Shown: positions 26,626 to 35,391, counted from the first letter of the stretch. The stretch is DNA of 64,000 nt from Stenotrophomonas sp. SAM-B (GCF_013387485.1 NZ_JABBXB010000008.1:1-64000); one strand, 5' to 3'. The notes: generated from the sequence alone by a model not told the origin. A program made the numbers and translations.

Positions 26626-27468
26626 GTGCCCCATTACACCGGCCCCCTGCTGACCCGCCCGCTTGCCGAGACCCTGACCCGCGCCCGCGATGCCGGCACC
26701 GGGGAATGGACGGGCTCGCTCGACCTCGGCCGCTCCACCGGCACCGCCCTGCTGGCGGCCGACCACTGGCAGTGGAAAGGCGAGACCTATGCCTATCCCG
26801 GCAAGACCAAGGACCGCACCCTGTACTACTGGGACGGCGAGGAGTTCCTGGCGATCTCGCGCTTCGGGTCGGCACTGATAAAGCTGGTGCCGACCGACTG
26901 GGACGCGCCGACCTTCGAGATCGACGGCATCAAGATGCTGCCCAGCGCGCAGGTGTCCCCGTTCGAGGATGCCCGCCGCAAGGTCGCGCTGATCGCCCCG
27001 GCCGGCAAGACCGTGCTCGATACCTGCGGCGGCCTGGGCTATTTCGCCGCGTGCTGCCTGGAAGGCGGCGTCACCCGCATCCGCTCCTTCGAGAAGAATC
27101 CGGATGTGCTGTGGCTGCGCACGCTCAACCCGTGGTCGCCAGACCCGGACGCGGAGAGCAGCGGTGGCCGGTTGTCACTGAGCCAGGGCGACGTGTCGCA
27201 GGAAATCGAAGGGCTGGGGAGCGCTTCGGTCGACGCGATCCTGCATGACCCGCCGCGTTTCGGCATTGCCGGCGAGCTGTATTCGCAGGTGTTCTACGAT
27301 CAGCTCGCACGCGTCATCCGCAAGGGCGGCCGGATGTTCCATTACACCGGTGCGCCGAACAAGCTGACCAGCGGCCGCGATGTGCCGCGCGAGGTCGCCA
27401 AGCGGCTGGAGAAAGCGGGGTTCAAGGCCGAGCTGGCGATGGATGGGGTGGTCGCGGTCAAGCGCTGA
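26626..27468 (+). CDS. class I SAM-dependent methyltransferase-like protein
   Basis: The protein has 280 residues from a GTG start at 26626. An N-terminal beta-rich region is followed by a Rossmann-type methyltransferase domain. The SAM-binding motif I is VLDTCGGLGYFAACCLEGG (about residues 130-148), the acidic motif II is IRSFEKNPDVLWL, and the motif IV equivalent is VDAILHDPPRFG, whose DPPR resembles the DPPY of N-methyltransferases. It looks related to the COG2521 group of predicted methyltransferases. The substrate is unknown. There is no strong Shine-Dalgarno. Confidence 0.75.
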   Translation: MPHYTGPLLTRPLAETLTRARDAGTGEWTGSLDLGRSTGTALLAADHWQWKGETYAYPGKTKDRTLYYWDGEEFLAISRFGSALIKLVPTDWDAPTFEIDGIKMLPSAQVSPFEDARRKVALIAPAGKTVLDTCGGLGYFAACCLEGGVTRIRSFEKNPDVLWLRTLNPWSPDPDAESSGGRLSLSQGDVSQEIEGLGSASVDAILHDPPRFGIAGELYSQVFYDQLARVIRKGGRMFHYTGAPNKLTSGRDVPREVAKRLEKAGFKAELAMDGVVAVKR

Positions 27469-27480
27469 GCTGGGGTCCGA

Positions 27481-27657
27481 TCAACTGCCGCGTGGCAGTT
27501 TGGCCGCCCACATGTTGTCGACCAGATTGGGATAACGCCGCCCGTTTTCCTCGGCGCGCTGACGGGCCGCGCTCTTCTGCGCTTCAGAGAGCGGCTGCGA
27601 CTTCTTCTGTCCGTTGGGATTGGGCTTCTTCCACGGCGGTGTCTCGGGCTGGCGCAT
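27481..27657 (-). CDS. small basic conserved protein
   Basis: The 58-residue protein runs from MRQPETPPWKKPNP to AKLPRGS. The pattern PLSEAQKSAARQRAEENGRRYPNLVDNMWAA resembles small basic proteins seen widely in Xanthomonadaceae and other proteobacteria, where the tail reads PYPNLVDNM. Function is unknown. The ATG at 27657 was chosen because the conserved part begins close to it; an extension to 27735 is less protein-like. It is convergent with the methyltransferase gene, 12 bases away. Confidence 0.65.
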   Translation of the reverse strand: MRQPETPPWKKPNPNGQKKSQPLSEAQKSAARQRAEENGRRYPNLVDNMWAAKLPRGS

Positions 27658-27768
27658 GGGCGGTCTCGTGCGGAGTAACGCTGCATTCCCGCTCAGCGAG
27701 TGCAGCTTACAAGAACGCCCGACACGTGATCGCAACGTGCCGGGCGCTATCTGCGGACGTCCTGCGAC

Positions 27769-28581
27769 TTACTTCTTCAGGAAGTCCAGCAGCGCCCTGT
27801 TGAACGTCTCGGCATGGCTGGCATTGCACCCGTGCGGCGCATCCTTCAGCACCACCACCTCACTGCCCGCGATGGCCTCATGCGTGCGCTTGCCCGAACC
27901 TTCGAACGGCACCGTGCCGTCGCTGTCGCCGTGCAGGACGAGGGTCGGCACCGTGATCTTCTTCAGGTCGCCACGGAAGTCGGTAGTGCCGAAGGCCTTC
28001 ATGCAACCCAGCGCCGCGGCCTGGTCGGACTGCTTGCACAGCATGATCGCGGCCTGGCGCTCTTCCTCGCTGACCTTCAGCTCGCCGTTGGCGCTGAAGA
28101 AATCCTTGGTGAAACCATCGAAGAACGTATCACGATCCTTCTCCAGGCCCGCGCGCATTTCATCCGCTTTTTCCTTTGTCAGCGGGCCCTCGGGGTTGTC
28201 GCTGGTCTTGAGCATGTAGGGCGGCACCGCCGAGGCGAACACCACGCTGTGCAGGCGCGATTCGCCATGTTTGGCGACATAGCGCGCCACTTCACCACCG
28301 CCCATCGAGAAGCCGACCAGAGTGGCGTCCTTCAGGCCCAGATCCTCGATCACACCGGCCAGATCATCAGCGAGCGTGTCGTACTCATAGCCATCGGCCG
28401 GCTTGTCCGAGCGCCCGAAGCCCCGGCGGTCATACGCGACCACGCGGTAGCCCGCATCGCGCAGCGCGGGAACCTGCGCCTTCCACGATTCGGCCGAGAG
28501 CGGCCAGCCGTGGATCAGCACCACCGGGCGGCCGGTACCACCGGAATCTTCAACGTGCAGGCGAACGCGGGAAGCAGCCAT
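27769..28581 (-). CDS. alpha/beta hydrolase of the non-haem chloroperoxidase type
   Basis: The 270-residue enzyme has the canonical order of motifs: oxyanion HGWP (24-27), AYDRRGFGRSDKP (49-61), nucleophile elbow GFSMGG (S92), the acid in LHGDSDGTVP and the catalytic His in DAPHGCNASHAE. It lacks a signal peptide and is cytosolic. Members are esterases or perhydrolases annotated as chloroperoxidase or arylesterase; the native substrate is not evident. It is monocistronic. GGAG lies shortly before the ATG on the minus strand. Confidence 0.93.
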   Translation of the reverse strand: MAASRVRLHVEDSGGTGRPVVLIHGWPLSAESWKAQVPALRDAGYRVVAYDRRGFGRSDKPADGYEYDTLADDLAGVIEDLGLKDATLVGFSMGGGEVARYVAKHGESRLHSVVFASAVPPYMLKTSDNPEGPLTKEKADEMRAGLEKDRDTFFDGFTKDFFSANGELKVSEEERQAAIMLCKQSDQAAALGCMKAFGTTDFRGDLKKITVPTLVLHGDSDGTVPFEGSGKRTHEAIAGSEVVVLKDAPHGCNASHAETFNRALLDFLKK

Positions 28582-29039
28582 GGGAACTCCTTGGAGCGAT
28601 GGGGAAGGAAGGATCGATCCTAGGCATGCGAGGTTGCGCAGGCCGTGAACGATTCCGCGGCATCACTGACGTGACGTGCACAGGCCTGACTGACATCCGC
28701 CAATGGGTTCAGCGACACGACGGCGGGATGACGCGGTGCGATCTCAGCTTCTGAGACAGCGCCCGACGATAGTTGCCGTGGGGCATCGTCGACGCTGGGA
28801 ATCGGTACATGGACTGTCATGAGATCACGCCGGACGTTGCCACCCGCGGCGCCCATCCCGCCCGACGGAGCCTGTTGCGGGCTCGCCATCACGTTGCTGC
28901 TGCATGGGCTCGGTGCACACCCCGCGTCCCGCGCGGCATTGAGCGCCGCACTACGGCAGATCCCGTTGACCGAACGGTGTGCCAGCTGTGCGCTGCTGCG
29001 TCGCCACGCAGACCCGTAGAGGGCTGCCAGCGACCCATT
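28582..29039. other. intergenic region without a convincing gene
   Basis: This gap of about 460 bases separates the hydrolase and the BlaI-type repressor. Short open frames on both strands lack the GC-rich third positions of neighbouring genes. I see no RNA gene. The right end leads into an AT-rich operator/promoter candidate. Confidence 0.4.
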
Positions 29040-29096
29040 ACTAATTACATAGTTGACACCGCCGATCCGGCGGGCGCACGATGCGGCCATCAACTA
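29040..29096 (+). promoter_or_regulatory. promoter and candidate BlaI-type operator
   Basis: A consensus -35 hexamer TTGACA (29053-29058) is followed after 18 bases by a weak -10 CACGAT (29077-29082). The dyad ACTA-N6-TAGT (29040-29053) abuts the -35. A longer-range inverted repeat TAGTTGA (29050-29056) / TCAACTA (29090-29096) brackets the promoter. The AT-rich island in GC-rich DNA suggests that the BlaI/MecI-family repressor starting at 29115 binds here. The operator assignment is inferred. Confidence 0.45.
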
Positions 29097-29114
29097 ACGA
29101 ACCAGTAGACAGCC

Positions 29115-29510
29115 ATGGCCCGCCCCGTCTCGCCCGCCCTGACCGACGCCGAACGCCGCATCCTGGAGGTGCTCTGGAAGAAGAAGGAGGCGTCCGTGCG
29201 TGAGGTCGCCGACGAGCTGTCCAGGAAGAAGCCGGTCGCGTACACGACCGTGCTGACCATGTTCAAGGTGCTGGACAAGAAGGGCCTGGTCCACCATCGC
29301 AGCGAAGGGCGCGCCTTCATCTACAGCGCCGCGATCACCCGCAGCGAAGCGCGCAGGCAGGCGCTGGAGAATCTGCTCAAATCCTTCTTCAACGATTCGC
29401 CCAGTGTGCTGGCCCAGCACCTGATCGATGAGCACGACATGGACGCTGACGAGCTCAAGGCCCTGCAGCAGCGCGTGGATGACGCATCTCCCTCGAGGAC
29501 GCCCAAATGA
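29115..29510 (+). CDS. blaI: BlaI/MecI/CopY-family repressor
   Basis: The 131-residue repressor has a winged-helix domain with the family pattern LTDAERRILEVLWKKKEASVREVADEL and VAYTTVLTMFKVLDKKGLV, followed by a helical dimerisation region. In classical systems BlaI represses a beta-lactamase operon and is inactivated through the membrane protease BlaR1. Here the stop codon overlaps the start of an M56 BlaR1-type gene by four bases (ATGA), so the two proteins are translationally coupled. It probably autoregulates from the promoter at 29040-29096. Confidence 0.93.
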   Translation: MARPVSPALTDAERRILEVLWKKKEASVREVADELSRKKPVAYTTVLTMFKVLDKKGLVHHRSEGRAFIYSAAITRSEARRQALENLLKSFFNDSPSVLAQHLIDEHDMDADELKALQQRVDDASPSRTPK

Positions 29511-31072
29511 CCGTGCATTGGACCCAAGCCCTGGCGACGATGGCAGTTCAACACCTCTGGCACAGCGCCCTGCTGTTCGCACTGGCCGCACTCGTGTTGG
29601 GGCGAAGCCGGCTCAGTGCGGAAGCGCGCTCCTGGGCGTTGTGCGCCGCCTTCGTGCTGGCGGCGGCGTCACCGCTGCTGGTCCTGCTGCCGCGCAGTGC
29701 GCCGACGCCGATTGCCGTCGCGCAGCAGACCGTGTCGCCGCCCACCGCGAACAGCGCGGTGCAGGTTATCGCGCCGAAGCCGGCCTACGTTGCCCACGCG
29801 ATGACTACCTCCACCACCACACCGACCCTGCTGCACGGCGTTGTCGTGATGTGGCTGCTGGGCACGCTGTGGGGGCTGGGTCGACTGGGCCAAGGCGCCT
29901 GGCACGCACGTCGCCTGCATCGCAGCGCGCGGCGTGCGCCCGCGTTGGAGTCACTGCTGCGCGGGGAGCTGCCGTCTGGTGCCCGCATTGCGCTGTCCGA
30001 CAGGGCCCCCGGCCCGATGGTGGTCGGCCTGTGGTCGCCGCGCATTCTGGTGCCGACCACAATGGCATCGACCCTGCCCCCGGCCGCGCTGCGCGATCTG
30101 CTGCTGCATGAAGCCGCGCATATCCGTCGGCACGATCTGTGGATCTGCGCCGCACAGCGCGCACTGCTCGCCGTCTACTGGTGGAGCCCGTTCCTGCGCC
30201 TGCTGGGCCGCCGCCTGGATCTCGCCCGCGAGATGGCCTGCGACGAGCGTGCCGCACTGCGCAGCGGCAGCGGCAGTGGCCGTGGCTATGCCGACTCCCT
30301 GCTGACGGGCATCGCCGGACTGATCCAGCAGCGCGATCGCAGTGTGCCCTTGGCCGTGGCCATGTCCGCCACCCGCACTGGGCTGCGCCAGCGCATCGAT
30401 GGGCTGCTCACCCTGGATACACGCCCTGCCCGCTGGACGACGCGCCTGGGCTGGGGCGCCCTGTGTGCAATTGCATTGGTCGCGCACGTTGGCGTCACTG
30501 TTGCGGCCACGCCGCGGTTGGGCAAGGCCGTCATCCTTGTCGAAGACGCGCCTGCAGCCTCGCCGCGTGGCGCCTCGCCGCAGGCCGAGCAGTTGCTCAG
30601 CGCTGCCGGCACTGGCGACGTCTCCCGCGTGCAGCAGCTGGTCAAGACGGGGGTTGCCGTGGATACACAGGTCAGCGGCGACGGCACCGCACTGATCATC
30701 GCTGCCAAACAGGGCGAGCTTGCGATGGTCGACGCGCTGCTCGTCCTCGGCGCGCAGCCCGACCTGGCCTCGCGTGGCGATGGCAATCCGCTCATCGCTG
30801 CAGCACGTCGCGGTCATCTGCCGGTGGTCGAGCGCCTGGTCGGTGCCGGGGCCGACGTCAACCGCATCGTCGCCTACGACGAAACCCCGCTGATCAACGC
30901 GGCCCGCTCCGGCGACGTCGACACCGTCGCTTATCTGGTCGAGCACGGCGCCGACGTCAACCTGGGCGTAGTCGCCGATCAGGGACAGTGGCGCTCGCCG
31001 CTGAACCAGGCGCGCAACGATCGCGTCCGTGACTACCTCACCCAGCGTGGTGCGATCGCCGGCAGACGCTGA
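29507..31072 (+). CDS. BlaR1-type M56 metallopeptidase with C-terminal ankyrin repeats
   Basis: The 521-residue protein has N-terminal membrane helices (about 18-32, 43-62 and 108-127). A cytosolic M56 zinc-protease domain contains HEAAHIRRHDLW (zinc motif at 201-205) and the downstream Glu in EMACDERA. Another membrane helix (about 310-332) follows. The C-terminal part, about 355-500, holds ankyrin repeats (GTALIIAAKQGELAMVDALLVLGAQPD, NPLIAAARRGHLPVVERLVGAGADVN, TPLINAARSGDVDTVAYLVEHGADVN) and lies beyond the last helix, probably in the periplasm. Classical BlaR1 has a penicillin-binding sensor there, so the ankyrin part may sense something else or bind protein partners. Confidence 0.88.
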   Translation: MTVHWTQALATMAVQHLWHSALLFALAALVLGRSRLSAEARSWALCAAFVLAAASPLLVLLPRSAPTPIAVAQQTVSPPTANSAVQVIAPKPAYVAHAMTTSTTTPTLLHGVVVMWLLGTLWGLGRLGQGAWHARRLHRSARRAPALESLLRGELPSGARIALSDRAPGPMVVGLWSPRILVPTTMASTLPPAALRDLLLHEAAHIRRHDLWICAAQRALLAVYWWSPFLRLLGRRLDLAREMACDERAALRSGSGSGRGYADSLLTGIAGLIQQRDRSVPLAVAMSATRTGLRQRIDGLLTLDTRPARWTTRLGWGALCAIALVAHVGVTVAATPRLGKAVILVEDAPAASPRGASPQAEQLLSAAGTGDVSRVQQLVKTGVAVDTQVSGDGTALIIAAKQGELAMVDALLVLGAQPDLASRGDGNPLIAAARRGHLPVVERLVGAGADVNRIVAYDETPLINAARSGDVDTVAYLVEHGADVNLGVVADQGQWRSPLNQARNDRVRDYLTQRGAIAGRR

Positions 31073-31229
31073 CCGGCCACACTACCCGCGGGTGACGCTG
31101 ATCCGTGCGATGGCGCCGCGGCCGTCGCCCGCCATGCAATGCCCTCCTTCGCTGCACCGTATCGCCCCCTCACTGCGGCGTGCACGCGCACGCCTGTCTT
31201 TCGCGCATCGCCCCCTCATGAGGTATCGC

Positions 31230-32819
31230 ATGGCTTACGCATCCACTCCGCAGGCACCCCTACATTCGCGAACCCGCAGCGTTCAGGTCGGCCTGCTGCG
31301 CGCGTCGCTGTGTGCCGCGCTGGTACTGCTGCTTGTCGGCCCCGCGGCGGCGGCGGACCGCGAAGACGCGACGATCCGTAAGGCGCTCACCTCCGGCCTG
31401 CGCCCCACCGTGGTGCCGGCCGACGGCGCGCTGCCGCACTGGTCGCTGCAGGAACGCATGGCCCAGCACCATGTCCCTGGCGTTGCGATTGCCGTCCTGC
31501 GCGACGGCAAGCTCGTGCACAGCGCCGGCTACGGCACACGCGAGGCGGGCACCCAGGCTGCCGTGAATGCCGTGAATGCCGACACGCTGTTCTCGGTCGG
31601 TTCGGTCAGCAAGGTGGTTACGGCCGCCACATCGCTGCGACTGGTCGCAGACGGCACCCTCGCACTGGACCAGGACATCGCGATGTATCTGCGCAGCTGG
31701 AAAGTGCCGGCTACCCCGTCGGTACCGGCGCCGCGACTGACCCTGCGCATGTTGATGTCGCACACCGCCGGGCTGGGCGTGCATGGTTTCGCCGACTACC
31801 TGCCCGGCGAACCGCTGCCCACCCTGCTGCAGACACTGGATGGCATCGCCCCGGCCAGAAACAAACCCGTGCGCCTGATCCACCCGCCCGGCGAGCGGGG
31901 CGATTACTCCGGCGGCGGCGTGATGGTCGAACAGCTTGTGCTCGAAGACGCGACCGGCCAGCCGCTGGATACGCTCGCACGCAGGCAGGTCTTCGAACCA
32001 CTGCATATGCAGCGCAGTCGTTTCACCGATCCACCCACCAACACCGACAACGTCGCCAAAGCGCATGACGGCGACGGCAAGCTCACCGCCCTGCCGCGCG
32101 GCTGGCAGTCCTTCCCCGAACAGGGCGCGTCCGGCCTGTGGACCAGCGCCAACGACCTGGCCGCGTTCGTGGCTGCTCTTACGGCCAGCTACCGTGGCCA
32201 GGGCGACTTCTTTCCGCGGCCCATCGCGACCGACATGATGACCGAGGTGTCGCCGAGCTGGCACGGCCTTGGCCCGCGCCTGGACGGTACCGGGCAGACC
32301 CGGATTTTCCACCACGGCGGCTCCAACGACAGTTACCGGGCGTGGATCGAGGGGTATCTGGAGACGGGCGACGGCTTCGTGATTCTTACCAATGGCGAGA
32401 ATGGCGCCGCGCTGGCGACGGAGATCCGCAATGCGCTGTCCGATGCGATCGGGCGTGGGGTGAATCCCGCCGTACGCACGATTGCGCTGGACCTGCGCGA
32501 GCCGCGGTATGCGGACTATGCCGGGGTGTTCGAGCAGGACGAGAGCGTGCCGATGGCACAGCGCCGTGCGTTGGCGGACATCTTCGATGTTCCGGCGCTG
32601 CAGGTGAAGGTGGCTGATGGGGAAGTGCGGGTGGGTGTGGCGGGCACGAACCGCGATGGACGGGTGCTGCCGGTGTCGCCGAATCGGTTTGTGTCACCGG
32701 ATATCGATGGGCTGGAGATCGAGTTCCATCGTGATTCGTTTGGAAAGGTGGACGCGTTGAGTGTGGTGTTTGGGGAGGGGCGGGGGTATTACGTGCGGCG
32801 GAAGCTAGCAACGCAGTAG
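31230..32819 (+). CDS. secreted class-C-beta-lactamase-like serine hydrolase (S12)
   Basis: The 529-residue protein has a signal segment (about 20-42, VGLLRASLCAALVLLLVGPAAAA). The S12 domain has the nucleophile motif S125-V-S-K128, the YSG version of the Tyr motif (GDYSGGGVMVEQL) in place of YxN, and HHGGS as the KTG equivalent. This pattern is typical of esterase or D-aminopeptidase-like S12 hydrolases more than of true AmpC. A lipocalin-like C-terminal extension of about 130 residues follows. It lies downstream of the BlaI/M56 pair and is the likely effector of that regulon. The start at 31230 has GAGGT eight bases upstream. Confidence 0.88.
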   Translation: MAYASTPQAPLHSRTRSVQVGLLRASLCAALVLLLVGPAAAADREDATIRKALTSGLRPTVVPADGALPHWSLQERMAQHHVPGVAIAVLRDGKLVHSAGYGTREAGTQAAVNAVNADTLFSVGSVSKVVTAATSLRLVADGTLALDQDIAMYLRSWKVPATPSVPAPRLTLRMLMSHTAGLGVHGFADYLPGEPLPTLLQTLDGIAPARNKPVRLIHPPGERGDYSGGGVMVEQLVLEDATGQPLDTLARRQVFEPLHMQRSRFTDPPTNTDNVAKAHDGDGKLTALPRGWQSFPEQGASGLWTSANDLAAFVAALTASYRGQGDFFPRPIATDMMTEVSPSWHGLGPRLDGTGQTRIFHHGGSNDSYRAWIEGYLETGDGFVILTNGENGAALATEIRNALSDAIGRGVNPAVRTIALDLREPRYADYAGVFEQDESVPMAQRRALADIFDVPALQVKVADGEVRVGVAGTNRDGRVLPVSPNRFVSPDIDGLEIEFHRDSFGKVDALSVVFGEGRGYYVRRKLATQ

Positions 32820-32935
32820 CCGCCGGATCGATCTTTATCTGTTGAGACAATCGCAACTACTCCATTCTTTGACGCAGTGCATTGCGATAGGCTGGTTCCA
32901 GCGAATCCAGGATTCGCATTGGAGTTGGTTGCGCC

Positions 32936-33112
32936 ATGGTGGAGCACTCGACAGACAGTGAGCTGGAGGCAGCAGTGGATGACTACCTCGATATGTTGAC
33001 CGATGAGTTGAACGGCCGCCGCGTCCTCAAGGCGCACGCCTATCGGGAGCTGTCCGAGAAGGCCGGGAGGAATGCCGAGGTGTGGGAGTTCCGCATGCAC
33101 AATTGCCGTTGA
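32936..33112 (+). pseudogene. 58-codon fragment like the N-terminal domain of HNH/DUF3883-type proteins
   Basis: The frame encodes MVEHSTDSELEAAVDDYLDM... ending EVWEFRMHNCR. The sequence follows the N-terminal pattern seen in HNH-endonuclease and DUF3883-type proteins (A-V--YL-ML--EL-G---K---R--L------R---EFK--N). Those proteins continue for several hundred residues after this point; here a stop follows immediately. It is either a degraded remnant or an independent small protein. No continuation of the domain is evident downstream. Confidence 0.45.
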
Positions 33113-33447
33113 CCCTGATGCGCGGACGGTTCTGATCGCTCCTAGCTTGCGCGCTTCAACCTAGGCGTCGCTGGAGGGATTTTCGCTATCGACTAAGGCA
33201 ACAGCAGCTGATAGCGCGAGTCATCACGCACTCGTCTACCACCGAGCAAAGTGCAAGTGGTGATCGGCTATTTGATAGCTACCGCTGAATAATCGAACTC
33301 GCTTCGTAAGCGTCAGGCTCGACTGCTGTGAGCAACGCCAAAGTGGGAGAACTCTGAAGATCCTTGGCATTTGACCTTGATCACTGATCTAGGCCTCGGC
33401 ATCGGTGACCCTCACACCTCCATTCAACGAAACGTGGAGGTTTCGAC
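33113..33447. other. AT-richer intergenic region
   Basis: No gene is seen. The DNA is less GC-rich than its surroundings, in line with a decayed or acquired segment between the 58-codon fragment and the secreted protein gene. The right end contains the GTGGAGG Shine-Dalgarno of the gene at 33448. Confidence 0.4.
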
Positions 33448-34131
33448 ATGAAGATGAAAAGGGTTGCAGTGGCATTCTTACTCTCGTTGGCTATGGCTGC
33501 GCAGGCCTCAGCTACCGAGTCTTCATCTAGCACCGATCAGTTTGTGACAGATGCTAATGGAGATACTCACGTCATCAGACGCAGTCAGTGGAGCGACTTC
33601 AATGGAGCATCTGTGGCCGTCGAGCAGCTGCTGAAGTCGGATGGCTATGGTCGCCTTATCTATCGCTACGATGAGCAAACAGAAGCGACGAAACTGTACC
33701 ACCAGGCGATCTGCGAATCGGTTGGCATGACACCGTCTTCAGGTGAAGGGATTGCAGGCGGCTCAGCTAGTGGCTGGGCATGCGAAGGAGAATCCGTGGA
33801 AGGCGAGCTTGGTCATCAGATAGCTCCTAAAAGTGTTGACTGGGTTACGACGACCGCACCTAGTGGGCAGGTTCCCGTCGGCGTTACCTATCACTCTACT
33901 GGTCAAATGAGGATGCAGAGCTCTGTAGGGGGGCAACGACGAGCTACGGTTGGCGTCGACAATGGTCGTTGCACCTACACAGACGTTAAACACTTCTCAG
34001 GTGCATTCACCGACAGCGGCCAAGTGTTTGTGGCCTGCATCGTGCACCAGTCGAGGTTTGTAAACACCTCCATGGATGTGTGCATTCCCAGGCGCTGCGG
34101 ATCTCACAGGGGCACGCAGTTTGCTCGGTAG
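33448..34131 (+). CDS. secreted protein of unknown function (paralogue of 24031-24468)
   Basis: The 227-residue protein has a signal peptide (MKMKRVAVAFLLSLAMAAQASA) and a strong Shine-Dalgarno, GTGGAGG. Residues about 30-115 align with the secreted protein at 24031-24468 (DTHVIR-SQWSDFNGASV, YRYDEQTEATKLYHQAICESVGM, SGWAC). A second half of about 110 residues, absent in the shorter paralogue, has five cysteines. Codon and base usage are less GC-rich than neighbouring core genes. Function is unknown; an envelope or extracellular role is inferred. Confidence 0.7.
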   Translation: MKMKRVAVAFLLSLAMAAQASATESSSSTDQFVTDANGDTHVIRRSQWSDFNGASVAVEQLLKSDGYGRLIYRYDEQTEATKLYHQAICESVGMTPSSGEGIAGGSASGWACEGESVEGELGHQIAPKSVDWVTTTAPSGQVPVGVTYHSTGQMRMQSSVGGQRRATVGVDNGRCTYTDVKHFSGAFTDSGQVFVACIVHQSRFVNTSMDVCIPRRCGSHRGTQFAR

Positions 34132-34200
34132 CTCAGACATTTACCACACGCTGGCGCGGGCCGAGCAGGACAAAAAAAGCGAAATTGAGTGCAAAAGTGA

Positions 34201-34232
34201 AACCGGCCGCAGAATGCGGCCGGTTTTTGTTC
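34201..34232 (+). terminator. strong rho-independent terminator
   Basis: A 10-bp perfect stem AACCGGCCGC / GCGGCCGGTT with loop AGAAT spans 34201-34225 and is followed by TTTGTTC. It lies between convergent genes and ends the plus-strand secreted protein gene. On the minus strand it is followed by TTCACTTTT and may also serve the YncE-like gene. Confidence 0.85.
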
Positions 34233-34245
34233 TAGCCGCAGAGAG

Positions 34246-35391
34246 TTACAGCGCAATCCGAGCAACAGACTCTTCGCTGCCCTTCGGCTCGCTGTCACCG
34301 TTCTTGACGGTCACGTACAGCACATTCTTCTTGGCATCCAGCGCCAGACTGTTCGGGTGCGTCGGCACCGCGTACGTCGCCACCTGCTTGTAGGTGTCGC
34401 TGTTGTACGCGGTCACGGTGCCGCCATCGCGGTTGGTCACATACAGGCGCTTGCGCGGTGCGTCCAGGAGGATGCCCAGCGGGCCGGCGTCGGTCGGGAT
34501 GCTGGCCAGTTCCTTGCCGGTGGTACGGTCCAGCACCAGCACGCGCTGGCCCGGATGCTTCGATTCAAAGCCCGAGCTGCTGGCCTGGTAGTTGCGGATC
34601 ATCTCCGAGCCCTGGTCGGTCACGAACAAGCGCTTGCCAGCTGGATCCAGCGCGATGTTCATCGGCTGCTCCGCGCTGACCTTGAAGCGCTGCTCGACCT
34701 TGCCGCTATCGGTGCCGACGGTGACGAGCTCGGCCAGCAGGTTGGAGGTGTACACGCGCTTGGCCTTGGCATCCAGTGCCAGCCCCGGCGCCTTGGCGTT
34801 GCCCAGGCCCGGAATGGTGTTGATGACCTTCAGCGACTTCGTGTCCACCACGAACAGCACGCTGCCCTCACCCGAGTGGCCGGTGACGTACAGACGGTTA
34901 TTGGCGCCGTCGACGACCAGCTCGCGCAGATCGTGGGTGTAGGCGGCCTTGCCATCCTTGCCGACCTTCTTCTCCATCAGCTGCACGATGCCGACCGACT
35001 GATTGGTGGCAGTGTCGACCACGGTGACCGAGGTATCGACGGTGTTACCGACGTACAGGCGGTTGTTGGCATCGTCCAGCACCACACCGAAAGCCTTGCG
35101 CTCCAGCGGAATGGTGGTCTCGATGGCCAGCGTTTCCGGATTCAGGCGCAGGACCTGCGACGGACCGGCTGCATCACCGAAGCCGCCCGAGGAGGCGACG
35201 AACACGGCATTCTGCTTGGGGCTGAAGGCCAGCTCGTACAGGCCTTGGGCGACGGCCTTGCGCTGGACGGCGGCGTTGGTGGCGGCTGCGGCGGCAGTGG
35301 TCGGCTCAGCAGCAAGGGCCGACGGAGTGCCGAGAGTCAGGCTGACGGCGAGGGCCAGGGCGGCCGAACGAAACAGGGAACGAGGGTGCAT
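34246..35391 (-). CDS. YncE-like secreted beta-propeller protein
   Basis: The 381-residue protein has a signal peptide (about 1-28, ending ALAAEP). Seven propeller blades follow with the YVTN-type repeat: NRLYVGNTVDTSVTVVDT, NRLYVTGHSGEGSVLFVVDT, KRLFVTDQGSE and KRLYVTNRDGGTVTAYN. YncE-type proteins are periplasmic propellers without a known catalytic activity; the E. coli protein binds DNA in vitro and is linked to iron stress. The N-terminal 40 residues after the signal peptide are Ala/Thr-rich. It is monocistronic. Confidence 0.9.
   Translation of the reverse strand: MHPRSLFRSAALALAVSLTLGTPSALAAEPTTAAAAATNAAVQRKAVAQGLYELAFSPKQNAVFVASSGGFGDAAGPSQVLRLNPETLAIETTIPLERKAFGVVLDDANNRLYVGNTVDTSVTVVDTATNQSVGIVQLMEKKVGKDGKAAYTHDLRELVVDGANNRLYVTGHSGEGSVLFVVDTKSLKVINTIPGLGNAKAPGLALDAKAKRVYTSNLLAELVTVGTDSGKVEQRFKVSAEQPMNIALDPAGKRLFVTDQGSEMIRNYQASSSGFESKHPGQRVLVLDRTTGKELASIPTDAGPLGILLDAPRKRLYVTNRDGGTVTAYNSDTYKQVATYAVPTHPNSLALDAKKNVLYVTVKNGDSEPKGSEESVARIAL

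Noticed and set aside
28620..28817. small minus-strand frame beginning MTVHVPIPSVDD
   Set aside because: Third-position GC is low compared with neighbours, no Shine-Dalgarno is evident and no family is recognised; it is retained only as part of the intergenic description.
34110..34170. CTCGGTAGCTCAGA word resembling a tRNA D-arm
   Set aside because: It overlaps the end of the secreted protein gene, and no T-arm or acceptor stem follows at tRNA spacing.
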